Source of the DNA: Spiroplasma attinicola
Lineage (GTDB): Bacteria > Bacillota_I > Bacilli_A > Mycoplasmatales > VBWQ01
Length of the DNA: 64,000 bases
Assembly (NCBI RefSeq): GCF_023509825.1
Contig: NZ_JAKQXY010000002.1
Location: 124,001 to 188,000 of the forward strand
Direction: 5' to 3'
A program made the translations under genes and the position numbers. Position 1 is the stretch's first letter; each line of letters starts with the position of its first letter. Of the stretch, positions 31,925 to 42,408 are shown piece by piece. The notes beneath the pieces were generated by a model. That model saw only the letters and a program-made list of their open reading frames with translations. It made no database searches and was not told the DNA's origin.

Positions 31925-34150
31925 TTAAAAGGAATTTTTAATTACTTTTGTAATTCCTTTATGATTAGCATCAAGGATTTTAACACCACCAGAATTGTTA
32001 TGAAAAGCAACTTGAATTTTATTACCAATAGTTTTTACAACAATACCATTGCCAAAAATTTTATGAAATAATAAATCGTTTACTTGTCAATGATTTTTAG
32101 AACTATTTGCTTTTTCTAATTCTTTTGTTGCTGGTTTAGTTATTATTTGATTAAATTTATAATTTTTTGGATAGAATTTTTCGTTTGAATTTTGATTTGA
32201 AGGATTTAAAGTAATGATTTTTAAATTGTCTGGGTCTAATTCTTGGAAAAATCGTGATGGATAAAGTTGTCTTTTTAAAACATGTGAAAAACCATCGTTG
32301 CTTGTTAAAAATAAAAGTTTTTTAGCTCTAGTAATAGCAACATATAATAATCGTCTTTCCTCTTCAAGTTTTTCTTTTTCTTTACTTGTTAAATTATCAA
32401 TATGATTAATACCAGGTAAAATCCCTTCATTAAGTCCGATTACAAAAACAACTGGGAATTCTAACCCTTTAGCACTATGAATTGTCATAAAACTAACGGC
32501 ATCAATCCCTTTTTCTTCTTTTAAATCACTATATAAACTTACTTCTTGTAAATAATTAGTTAATAATTCTTCACCTTGAAGTTCTTGATTATTATTATCA
32601 AATTCAACTAAATGCCCTAAAAATTGTTGAACATTTTCAACTCTTTCATTTTCATAATTGTCTTTTAATTTTTTAATATAATCAATATCTTGTAATAATT
32701 CAACAACTAATTTTTCGATTGAAGTTAATTCTCGAATTTGGTTTTGAAATTTTTCAATTAAATTAATCACAGGTTGCAGTATTAATTTATGGTTTTTTGT
32801 TAAGTTATGTTGAAATAAGAAGAGATATTCACTTAAAGTTAAGTTATTTTCATTAGTTTTTTCTAAAAGTGTTTCAATTGTTTTAGCACCAATCTTTGGT
32901 GTGGCATTTAAAACTCTAATCATTGATAAATTATCATTTCAAGCAATAACTTTTAAATAAGCTAAAATGTCTTTAATTTCTTTACGATCAAAAAATTTAA
33001 AACCGCCAATAATTTTGTAATTTAAATTGTGATTAATAAATGCTTCTTCTAAATCTTTTGATAAATAGTTATTACGATATAAAACAGCAATTTGATTTAG
33101 TTTAACATCTTGTAAAACTAATTTATTTTTAATTACATTTGCAATTCAATTTGCTTCTTGATTTGCATTTCAACCATGAAAAATATGAATATCTTCACCA
33201 AGTTTATTAGTAGTAAATAAGTTTTTTTCAATTCTTAATTGATTTTGAGCAATTAAACTATTAGCAGTACTAAGAATTTTTGTTGTTGAACGGTAGTTTT
33301 GATTTAAAATAAATGTTTTTGCTTCTGGAAATCTTTCAGTAAACTTTAAAATTAAATTAATATTGGCACCTCTTCAAGTGTAAATCGTTTGATCAGGGTC
33401 ACCAACAACTGTTAGATTTTGATGTTTTTTAGTTAAATTTAATAAAATTTGATATTGTAAATCATTAGTATCTTGAAATTCATCAACTAAAACAAATTTA
33501 AAACGATTTTGTCATTTAGCTAAAATATCAGGAAAATCTTTAAAAATTTTAGCAACCATTAATAATAAATCATCAAAATCTAAACAACTATTTAATTTTA
33601 AATAATCTTGATATTTTTCATAAGCTTTAGCTCGTAAAACTCAATCTTCTTGTTCATAATAATCAGTAATTACATCATCTTTTGTTAAGTGATGATTTTT
33701 TCATTCTGAAATATAACTATTTAATAATCTTAATTCACTTGCTTCAACTTTAGTATCAAAATCACGGTTGTAAATATCTTTTAAAATCTGTCTTTGATCA
33801 GCAGCATCAATAATATTAAAGTTTTTATTAATGTTTAAAACTGCAATTTCTTGTCTTAAAATTTGTGCACAAAGTGAATGGTAAGTCGCAATTCTAACTT
33901 TTGTTTCGTTATCATTTAATATTTCTTGGACACGACTTTTCATTTCTTTAGCAGCTTTGTTAGTGAAAGTTACAGCTAAAATTTTTTCACTAGGAATTTT
34001 TAAAGCAGCAATTAAATAAGCAATTTTATGTGTTAAAACTCTAGTTTTACCAACTCCTGCTCCGGCAACAATAATTGATGGTCCTTCATTATAAAGAATC
34101 GCTGCTAATTGTTGATCATTTAAATTTTTTAATAAATTGTTGTCACTCAC
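31925..34150 (-). CDS. pcrA: UvrD/PcrA-type DNA helicase
   Basis: 3'-5' superfamily 1A helicase for repair and removal of stalled complexes. The 741-residue product starts [19 protein letters not shown] (Q motif), with Walker [12 protein letters not shown]; the usual AGAGSGKT serine is Val. Motif Ia [21 protein letters not shown]-type motif II, QNYRST-like [10 protein letters not shown], motif [20 protein letters not shown] and motif [16 protein letters not shown] follow. The C-terminal ~100 residues end with a small barrel ([20 protein letters not shown]) as in PcrA. Many TGA Trp codons. AAGGAGCAAATT is the ribosome site, 31 bases after the RDD gene. Confidence 0.95.
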
Positions 34151-34181
34151 AATTTGCTCCTTTAAAGAGTTTTAGTAATGT

Positions 34182-34886
34182 TTATGATAAGTCTTGAATA
34201 TTATCTAACTCTTCTTGATTAATTTTACCTGGTTGATCTTTACCTAAGTGAACATGAATAATTATTTCTTGTTGCTTTGAACTTGATTCTGAAGTTTTTC
34301 TTTTAAGAACTGGATATTTATTAATAACATAAAGTTGATTTTTTCGATCAAAGAAAAGTTGATGTTTTTTATCAATTTTAACAATAATCATAATTCCTAA
34401 ATATCAAGCAAAAACAAAACTAAAAATCACACGAGTTAAAACACTAATTCAAAATCCTGAACTTGTTTTATCATTAATATTGTTAATATTAGTTTTTAAA
34501 ACAACAGTAGTAATAAAAATTGCAATCATAGTTAAGATAACAGGAATAAAAACTAAGAATGTTTCTCTGATTAAAATACTTTTAAAAGTAATTGCTTGAT
34601 TGTTTTCATAAGTTAGTTTGATTAGGCAAATCTTTTTTCCTAAAGTTTGACCATTAAATTTTCATGGAATTATTAAAAAATAAATTCCCAAAATTAAAAA
34701 ATTAATTAAAATCATGACTAATAAACTAATTCAGTTATTAATCATTTTTTTATCAATAAAATATCAAACTAGGGTGATAATTGCTGGAATTAAACTAACA
34801 ATTATGATATCAATAAATCTTGCCAGAATTCTTTTTCATGTTCGAGCAAGTGAATAACTTTCAATATTATCAAAATCACCATTCAT
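34182..34886 (-). CDS. RDD-family membrane protein (234 aa)
   Basis: Integral membrane protein of the RDD family; specific substrate unknown. It starts MNGDFDNIESYSLARTWKR, with the signature ARTWKRILARFIDIIIV. Membrane helices follow at about residues 25-45, 55-80 and 110-155, with the conserved loop WKFNGQTLGKKICLIKL between. The ~70-residue tail (from MIIVKIDKKHQLFF) is soluble, with Ser/Gln and acidic residues. Several Trp are TGA, so only the tail is visible with the standard code. It lies in a minus-strand run with the membrane protein upstream and pcrA downstream. Confidence 0.85.
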
Positions 34887-34943
34887 AATATTTTAATAAT
34901 ACCATATTTTGGCACATTATAAAATGGTGATTTGACTGATATT

Positions 34944-35756
34944 TTAATTACTTGGTATTGTTTTAGCTGCTTTTTCTTGATTTTTAATTATTTTTTTCTG
35001 ATTTCATTGGTATTTTCAATTATTGTAGTAATAGTAGATAGTAAATAAAGCTAAAAATAATACTAAAATAATTCCTAAATACATAAAGAATGTTCCAAGG
35101 CTTTCTTTAACATTTAAAAAGAAATACGGATAAGAATAATCAATTTCATTTTTATTAACAATTTGACCAACAAAAGTTCCTTTAATCAAAATATAAGTTA
35201 AGTAAATAAACAAATAACTAATAGATATTGGCAAAGTTTTAGTTAGTGTTGGTTTAATTGCTCATTTTTTTATTCCTGAAGTTACAAAATAAAAAATAAC
35301 CATAATTATCGGAGTAAATAAATGTAATAAAAAAGTATTAACAAAATTCATAAGATCAATTGGATTGCTAAAATCAGTCGTTGCAATTAATATTTTAAAT
35401 AAACTTACTCAGAAAATAACAAATGTAATCGTAATATAAATTGTTACAGTAAATTTAAAACGGCCTTGATTAATTGTTGTAAACTTATTTTTCTTAAAGT
35501 AATTAATTAATGCTAAAACAAAAAATACTAAAACTAAAATATTACTTTGAATTGTAAATGTTGATAAAGAATTTCAAATATTTGCTCAAAATCCAGTGGG
35601 ATATCATAAATGATGAGGATTTTGAATAATAGTTTCTGATGATGCTTTAAGTGCTGCATTAACAATTGTAATGATTAAAGCTATAGTAACAACAACAATC
35701 CCTAATCAGATTAAATTTCTTACTAAGGTTGATTTATTTCTTGTTCTTATCTTCAT
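34944..35756 (-). CDS. Six-helix membrane protein, Pr6Pr-like (270 aa)
   Basis: Predicted integral membrane protein with about six helices, a short basic start (MKIRTRNKSTLVRN) and a charged end (KYQWNQKKIIKNQEKAAK). The FTIQSNILVLVFFVLALINY segment (residues ~65-85) and the NTFLLHLFTPI...F sequence resemble the Pr6Pr/FAR-17a-like six-TM proteins found in many Mollicutes, whose function is unknown. Trp codons are mostly TGA. AGGTGAGAAAAA precedes the ATG. It is divergent from tsaB and 57 bases ahead of the RDD gene. Confidence 0.8.
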
Positions 35757-35928
35757 TTTTTCTCACCTCTTATTGTCGATTTTTCTTTTTCAGAAGAAAC
35801 TTTTTAATATTACTAATTATATCTATGTTATTATACATACATAAAAAGATAAAAGTGAATATTTAAATCTTTATCTATATTACTTTTAAATAAAAACTTA
35901 GTATTTTTATTTAGGTGGAGGGAAATTA

Positions 35929-36501
35929 GTGTATAAATTATACTTGGATTGTTCGGGGTCAATTTTAACAACCATTGTTGCAAAAGACAATCAAGTTTTA
36001 GCAAGTTTTTCTGGTTCAGCAATTCAAAGGCAAACTGAATTAGCAGTAGAAACAATTAATAATTTATTAATTAAAGTGAAAATTTCACTAAAACAGATTG
36101 ACCAGGTAATAGTTACAATTGGACCTGGCAGTTATACGGGGATACGAGTGGGAATTAGTTTTGTTAAAACATTAGCAGTTCTTAATCCAAAAGTTAAAAT
36201 ATTTACAATTAATACTTTATTATTACAAGCTGGATTAAAAAAGGTAGTTAGTGTTCTTACAGGTTACAATCAAAAAAGTTATTTAGCAGTTTACAACCAA
36301 GGCAAAGAAATAATTGCACCGCAATTAGTAACTGAAGTTGCTAAACAAGGAATTATTAATGATTTAAAAGGATTTGACTTACTAACAGACTTTAAAACAA
36401 TTAATATTATTGATAATTTTTTGCTATTGACTTCAAAATTAAAGCAAATTAATAAACTTGAAGAATTAAAACCATTATATCTAAGTGATAGCTTTCATTA
36501 A
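35929..36501 (+). CDS. tsaB: tRNA t6A modification protein TsaB
   Basis: Partner of TsaD in making N6-threonylcarbamoyladenosine at position 37 of ANN-decoding tRNAs. The 190-residue product has the ASKHA-like N-terminal half: YKLYLDCSGSILTT, SLKQIDQVIVTIGPGSYTGI and RVGISFVKTLA. The start is GTG at 35929, with AGGTGGAGGGAAATTA ahead of it; no ATG fits. The C-terminal half is short and diverged, as often in Mollicutes. Confidence 0.92.
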   Translation: MYKLYLDCSGSILTTIVAKDNQVLASFSGSAIQRQTELAVETINNLLIKVKISLKQIDQVIVTIGPGSYTGIRVGISFVKTLAVLNPKVKIFTINTLLLQAGLKKVVSVLTGYNQKSYLAVYNQGKEIIAPQLVTEVAKQGIINDLKGFDLLTDFKTINIIDNFLLLTSKLKQINKLEELKPLYLSDSFH

Positions 36502-36558
36502 TTTATTTATCTAAATTAGTATGTTTTTATAATCTAAATTTAAAGGGAGCAAACAAAT

Positions 36559-37389
36559 ATGCAGATTAATGATAATTTTTGAGTACGAGTATCAAAAGAG
36601 CAAAATAACTTTACAAAAAAAGAAAAAATTATTATTGACTATATTAATAATAATAGTCAAAATATGAATAATTGTACTATTAGTGATTTATCAAAAGCAA
36701 ACAATGTTGGTTATAGTGTCGTTTATAAATTAATTAAAAAATTAGGTTTTAATGGTTATCGCGATTTCATTATTAATATTGTTGCTCAAGAAACAACTTT
36801 TAAAGCACTAAACAATGAATTTTTTGGTTCTCGTAGGATTTTAAAAGAAACTTATCGCAAAGTATTAGATTTAAATGATGCAGCAATTGATTATAATAAA
36901 TTAAGAGATTTTGTTATTTGATTAAATAACAATCGTCATCAATTAATTTATATTGCAGGAATTGGTCAGTCCGCTTTAGGAGCAAGAGATTTAACATTAA
37001 AACTTTATCGTTTTGGTTTTAAAGCAGTTTGTTTAAAACAAGATGATGAAAATTTGTTAATTCATAGTACTTTATTATCAAAAAATGAAATTTTAATTTT
37101 ATTTTCATTATCAGGTAAGACTGAAGTAATTATTAAGGCAGCTGAATTGGCAAAAGCAAATGGTGCAACAGTTGTTGTTATTACTTCGCAAAATAAATCG
37201 TTGTTAAATAATTATTCTGATTGATTTTTTACAATTATTGCACTTGATTTAACTGATGAAAAAGATATTTTAATTTCACCATTATTTTCAATCACTTATT
37301 TTAATGATTTAATTACTAGTTATATTTTACAGTTACCAAATAAAGACTTATATTTAGCAAATTATCATAAGAGCAAGCAAAGTAATTAA
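36559..37389 (+). CDS. RpiR-family transcriptional regulator (HTH + SIS)
   Basis: Predicted repressor or activator sensing a sugar phosphate. 276 residues. An N-terminal RpiR helix-turn-helix (about residues 20-80; NNCTISDLSKANNVGYSVVY then KLIKKLGFNGYRDF) is followed by a SIS domain from residue ~125 (YIAGIGQSALGARDLTLKLY; ILILFSLSGKTEVIIKAAEL). GGGAGCAAACAAAT precedes the ATG. It is 58 bases after tsaB and 64 before a stand-alone PTS EIIA gene, so regulation of a sugar PTS is the likely job (inference). Trp are TGA. Confidence 0.92.
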
Positions 37390-37453
37390 AAAAACCACTT
37401 AAAAAAGTTTTTTTCCGTTATAATTTAAAGAGAAAAAATATAAGGAGAAAAAT

Positions 37454-37903
37454 ATGGAAAGTATAAAAATTATCGTGCCTGAACAAGTTATTTTTGATAC
37501 TGATGCAAGTTCTCAAAAAGAAGTGTTTTCAAAAATTGCTGATCTTGCAAAGCAACTTAACTTTATTCATAAAGAAAAAAAATTAATTAAGGCATTTAAG
37601 AAAAGAGAGAAAGAAAGTACTACTGGGTTTGGTGATGGTTTTGCTATTCCTCATGCTCGTACTAAAGATATTCTTAAACCAGGAGTATTTTTTGTTAGAT
37701 TAAATCAAGGTGTTGAATGAGACGCTCTTGATGGAAATCCAGTAAAGATTGTTATTGCTTTGATTGTACCAACTGATAAAGCTGCTGATACTCATTTAGA
37801 CTTGTTATCAAAAATTGCTCAGAAAATTGTTAAACCTGACATTCAAAAAGTTTTAAGTGATTCAAAAGATCCAAAACAAGTTATTAAAGCATTGATTGGT
37901 TAA
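37454..37903 (+). CDS. PTS EIIA component, fructose/mannitol type
   Basis: Phosphocarrier protein taking phosphate from HPr and passing it to EIIB. 149 residues, a single PTS_EIIA_2 domain; the active histidine is His67 in GFGDGFAIPHART. The membrane parts (EIIB, EIIC) are not adjacent, so it must serve permease components coded elsewhere or act in regulation. It has its own promoter (TTTTTT...TATAAT, -10 at 37419-37424), an AAGGAGAAAAAT ribosome site and its own terminator, right behind the RpiR regulator. Trp in GVEWDALDG is TGA. Confidence 0.92.
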
Positions 37904-37933
37904 TTTATAATTATTTTAATTATTATTTGTTAA

Positions 37934-37962
37934 AAACGTCTAGTTATTAGACGTTTTTGATT
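37934..37962 (+). terminator. Intrinsic terminator after EIIA
   Basis: AAAAACGTCTA / TAGACGTTTTT stem with a short loop and T run, 30 bases after the EIIA stop. Confidence 0.88.
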
Positions 37963-38073
37963 TAATAGTTTCTGTTTGGTAATTATCGTACTTTAAAGTG
38001 TGTACTTGTAAAAAAAATAGCAAATAACTAAAATAATAATATAATAAAATTACTCAAGGAGAAAATCAAAATT

Positions 38074-38724
38074 ATGACTGTCAAAGAAGCAATTCAAAAA
38101 CGAAAAACTACTAAAAGATATAAAGATGGAAAAGAAATTACCGAAGCACAAATTGCAACTTTAATTGATGCAGGACATTTAGCACCTAGTGCTAATAATT
38201 TACAAAACTCAAAAATTATTGTTGTTAAATCAGCAGCAGCACGCAAAGAATATGCTCAAGGCTTTGAAGGATTTAATCAATTAAATATTAATCAATCTCA
38301 AGCATTATTTATTTTAGTTGGAACACCATGAAAAATGGAAATGTTAAATAACGGACAAAGAATTTATGATGCTGATATTCATGCTTATGATGTTAGTGAA
38401 GCAAAAAAACGAGAATTCATTAATGGCATAATGACTTATTATGCAACATTTTCAGGTTATGCTGATAGTCTTGATATTTATTCGTCAGCAATTCAATTTT
38501 CATTTATGGTATTACAAGCAACAGAATTAGGATTTGATTCAACACCAATGTTAGGAATCAAAAAGAATGCTTTAGAAAAATTCTTATTAGATAAAGGTGA
38601 TATAAAACAAGGCGAAAGAGTTAATATGGCTTTTACAATTGGTTATGCCGATTCTGATGCTCCTGAAAACAAAATGCATGGAAGAATTAGAGTTCCAAAA
38701 GAGCAAATCTATAAAATTGTTTAA
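38074..38724 (+). CDS. Nitroreductase-family flavoprotein
   Basis: FMN-dependent NAD(P)H oxidoreductase of the nitroreductase fold; natural substrate not predictable. 216 residues: TVKEAIQKRKTTKRYKDGKE with the FMN-binding Arg/Lys cluster, HLAPSANNLQNSKIIVV, a central insert, VLQATELGFDSTPMLGI, and FTIGYADSDAPENK near the end. The Trp at residue 87 (GTPWKMEML) is TGA. The start ATG follows CAAGGAGAAAATCAA. It is flanked by terminators and transcribed alone, with a -10-like TATAAT at about 38040-38045. Confidence 0.9.
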
Positions 38725-38737
38725 TTTAATCTAAATT

Positions 38738-38773
38738 AAAAAAATCTAAACTTTTATCTTTAGATTTTTTATT
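38738..38773 (+). terminator. Intrinsic terminator after the nitroreductase gene
   Basis: AAAAAATCTAAA / TTTAGATTTTTT stem, short loop, T run. Confidence 0.85.
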
Positions 38774-38827
38774 TATTTAAAATTAGTTATAATATTAAAA
38801 ATGTTAATTTAGAATTCAGGAGCAAAT

Positions 38828-39643
38828 ATGATTGAAATAATTTTTACCGATCTTGATGGTACTTTATTAAATTCGTCAAGTAAGATTAGTAATAATAATC
38901 TTGCAGCCTGTATTAAAGCACAAGAACAAGGAATTCCTGTTGTTATTAATACTGGTAGATACGGTGAAAATGCAGTAGAGATGGCAAAAAAAATTAAGGC
39001 TGATCAATATCAAGGTTATGCAATTGGTAATGATGGTGCAGAAATTTGGTCATTTAAAGAAAATAAATGAATTTATTTATCACAACTAAACAGTGATGAA
39101 ACTAATAAGTTAACAAAATGATTGCTTGAATATGATTCAGAATTACTTTTAAATTTTGGTTGTAGTGATGGTTTCTATGTTAATAATTTATCGCAAAGAT
39201 GAGAACAATGATTAGCACAATTACAAATTAAAATCATTGAAATTAAAAATCTTGCTAAATTTGATAATATTGTTTCAAGAATTATGGTAGTTTTAAAAAA
39301 TCCTTGAGATGATGAAAAAATTAAACAATTCATTAATAATTTTAACCAGCAATTTCCTAATTTAACAATTGTTCAATACCATCAAAATACTTTTTCAATT
39401 AGTCAAAAAAATACTAATAAAGGTTCAGCAATTATTTGATTATGTCATCGTTTAGGTTTTAATGTTAAAAAAGCAGTAGCTATTGGTGATAGTGCCAATG
39501 ATTTGTCAATGTTAAAAGTCGTTGGTTATCCTGTAGTAATGACTAATGCTAATGAAAAATATAAAGGTCATGGTAAGCGAATTGCTCCCGATAATAATGA
39601 TCATGGTGTTGCTGAAACAATTGAATATTATTTATCTAAATAA
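38828..39643 (+). CDS. HAD-superfamily phosphatase, Cof type
   Basis: Predicted Mg-dependent hydrolase of sugar phosphates or similar small phosphorylated metabolites. 271 residues: catalytic DxD in IFTDLDGTLLNSSSKIS, motif II VVINTGRYGENA, cap domain (residues ~85-190), then Lys (NKGSAIIWLCHRLG) and motif IV VAIGDSANDLSMLKVVGYPV. Seven or more Trp are TGA, clustered in the cap. TTCAGGAGCAAAT is the ribosome site. A second Cof-type HAD gene lies at 54638-55459. Confidence 0.92.
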
Positions 39644-39679
39644 AAGCAACAAAGATAATAAATTTGTTGCTTTTTTATT
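39642..39679 (+). terminator. Intrinsic terminator after the HAD gene
   Basis: AAAAGCAACAAA / TTTGTTGCTTTT stem, about 9-base loop, T run; its A side overlaps the HAD stop codon. Confidence 0.88.
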
Positions 39680-39799
39680 AATTAAAAAATAGTATTTTTT
39701 GTTGCTTTTAATTTTTTTTCTGTATAATTCTAATTATTATAAAACTAATTGTTTAGAATTAGTAAACGAATTTACGAAAATAAAGGGAATAGATTAAAA

Positions 39800-40336
39800 A
39801 TGAAAATTGGAAAAAAGTTAAAGAACTTAAGAGTTAAACATAATTTAACAATGCAAGAATTAGCAAATCGGTGTGATTTATCAAAAGGTTTTATTAGTCA
39901 ATTAGAACATGATTTAGCATCGCCAAGTATTGAAACTTTAATTAGTATTTTAGAAGTTTATGATATTGACTTAGCTAATTTTTTCAATGAACAAGAACGA
40001 GAAACAAAATTTGTTTTTAAAAGTCATGAAGTGAGTATTTTGGATGAAGATAAATATCAAGTTAAATGATTAATTCCAAAAGCACAAAAATTGAAATTGG
40101 AACCAATTATTGTTACTTTAAAACCATTTGGCACCTCACAAATAATTAACCCTTTTCAAGGACAAATGTTTGGTTATGTTTTAAGTGGCAAGGTAATTGT
40201 TCACTATGGTAATCAAAGTAACAAAATTGATCAATCTGAAACATTTTATATTGAAGGCAATGCTAAACATTATTTAGAAAATCCAACTAATAAAGATACT
40301 GAAATTCTTTGAGTTTCTAATCCACCAATTTTTTAA
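39800..40336 (+). CDS. XRE-family regulator with cupin domain, likely of polyamine uptake
   Basis: 178-residue DNA-binding protein. A Xre helix-turn-helix (KIGKKLKNLRVKHNLTMQEL, LSKGFISQLEHDLASPS; residues 1-65) is followed by a C-terminal cupin fold (about residues 100-178; FQGQMFGYVLSGKVIVHYG). This layout is known in regulators of polyamine genes (PuuR-like, and PotR-like proteins ahead of potABCD in Firmicutes). The start at MKIGKK is chosen for AAAGGGAATAG ahead of it; an upstream in-frame ATG would add 17 residues over the promoter region. It is 20 bases ahead of potA and likely first gene of the operon. Confidence 0.88.
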
Positions 40337-40356
40337 GAAAATAAAGGAGAATTATT

Positions 40357-41409
40357 ATGGCTAATAATATATTAGAATTACGAAATGTTGCAAAAGAATA
40401 CGACGGAAAAATTGTTTTACGAGGAATTAGTTTAAATATTCACGAAGGTGAATTTATGACAATCCTTGGACCAAGTGGTTGTGGTAAAACAACTTTATTG
40501 CGTTTAATTGCTGGTTTTGAAAAACCAAGTAGTGGCCAAATTCTCTTTCAAGGAAAAGATTTAATTAAAATTCCGATTTATAAAAGACAAATTAATACTA
40601 TTTTTCAAAGTTATGCCTTATTTCCTCACTTAAATGTTTTTGATAATATTGCTTATGGCTTAAAACTGAAAAAAATTAATAAAGATCGAATTAGAAAAGA
40701 AGTTTTAAAAGCTTTAAGTTTAGTAAAACTTGAGGGTATGGAAGATAAGGATATTAATGATTTATCTGGTGGTCAAAAACAAAGAGTAGCAGTGGCACGA
40801 GCATTAGTATTAAATCCAAAAATTTTACTATTAGATGAACCTTTTGCTGCTTTAGATTTAAAATTACGCCAACAAATGCAATTAGAATTAAAAAAAATTC
40901 AACGAGAAGTTGAAATTACTTTTATTTTCATTACTCATGATCAAGAAGAAGCCTTCACTATGTCTGATCGGGTTGTTGTTTTAAACAATGGTCAAATGCA
41001 ACAAATTGGTAGTTCACAAGATATTTATAATGAACCAGAAAATAAATGAACAGCACAATTTGTTGGTAGTTCTAATGTAATTGAAAATGCAACTTTTTTA
41101 AAAGATAATTTAGTATTTTTTGATGGACAAAAGTTTAAATGCGTTGATCGTGGTTTTGGAACTAATGAAAAAAATATTGATCTTATTATTCGTCCTGAAG
41201 ATATTGATTTAGGTAAACCAGATCATGGATTTTTTAATGGTATTGTTAGAAGTGTTATTTTCAAAGGCGTTGTTTGAGAAATTTCTGTCCGGGTTAATCG
41301 TAGAAAATGATTAATTCATACAACAGATTTTTTTGCTGTTGGCGATATTGTTAGTTTACGATGAAATGTTGAAGATATTCATGTTATGTGAAAGGAAATT
41401 GAAGAATAG
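40357..41409 (+). CDS. potA: Spermidine/putrescine ABC transporter ATP-binding protein PotA
   Basis: ATPase that powers polyamine import on the inner face of the membrane. 350 residues: Walker [13 protein letters not shown] (about residues 38-46), Q-loop [20 protein letters not shown], signature [16 protein letters not shown], Walker [14 protein letters not shown]-loop [17 protein letters not shown]-type C-terminal domain follows from residue ~240 ([14 protein letters not shown]). AAAGGAGAATTATT is the ribosome site. It is joined to potB by a 1-base overlap. TGA codes the Trp in the TOBE part. Confidence 0.96.
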
Positions 41410-42389
41410 TGAAAATTGATAAAAAAGTGAAAACTAGGGAAGTCAAAGTAATTACTAAAGACACTCCTAATAAAGCAATCATCAAGAAAAAGAAACCGAA
41501 GAAATACAAAAGACATAGTAAATTTATTCGCTGATTTAAAAAATTTAGAAGTAAAACTAAAAATAAATTGGTTAATTTTCGTTTTAAAACTTGAGCTAGT
41601 TTAAGTTATCCATACATTGTTTTGATGATTTTATTAATTGTCTTTCCGTTATTAATTGTTTTATTATATTCAATTGTTATTGCAACTAATAATGCTTTTA
41701 TTTTTCATTTTACTTTTGAAAACTATGGTGCTTTCTTTAGTGAAAGTAGTTTTGTTATTGTACTACTAACTTCAATTACTTATGGCTTTTTTGCCGCTTT
41801 GATTGCTGCTTTTCTAGCATATCCTGTTGCTTATATTATGGCTTTTAAAGTTAGTAAACTAGTATCAAAAAATGTTTGAATTTTAGTAACATTACCAATT
41901 TGAATTAATATGCTCTTAAGAACAATTGGTTTATCAATTATCTTTTCCATTCTTGGCGATAATGTTTTAATTGGCACACCAATTGGAATTATTTTAGCAA
42001 TGACTTATATGTTTTTACCATTTATGATTTTGCCAATTTATAATGCCTTAGAAAAAACTGATCATACTTTACTAGAAGCAAGCCAAGATTTAGGTGCTTC
42101 ACCAATTAAAACTTTTTGAAAAGTAACTTTTCGTTTTTCTTTGCCTGGAGTTTTCTCTGGTTTTACTTTAACAATGTTAAGTGCTATGACTTCACTAGTT
42201 GTTGTTAAATATATTGGTGGTGGTAAAAGTATTTTAATTTCCAATATTATTGAATCTTATTTTTATCGTGGTTCTAACTTTTCACTTGGGGCAGCAATTT
42301 CCGTTATTTTAGGAATTATTGTTTTATTAATTATTTTACTTTTAAAATTATTAGGAAAATGAGCCACAGGTAAAAAAATATGAGCATAG
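41409..42389 (+). CDS. potB: Spermidine/putrescine permease PotB
   Basis: Membrane permease subunit. 326 residues beginning at GTG 41409, whose G is the last base of the potA TAG stop. No other start keeps the basic leader, and a later ATG (41622) would fall inside TM1. The N-terminal ~65 residues are strongly basic (KKKKPKKYKRHSKFIRWFKK) and longer than in E. coli PotB. Then six TM helices and the ABC permease loop (EASQDLGASPIKTFWKVTFR), with EAA motif. The basic extension is perhaps for membrane orientation (inference). Confidence 0.93.
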
Positions 42390-42408
42390 TTAGAAAGGTA
42401 TAGCAGCA

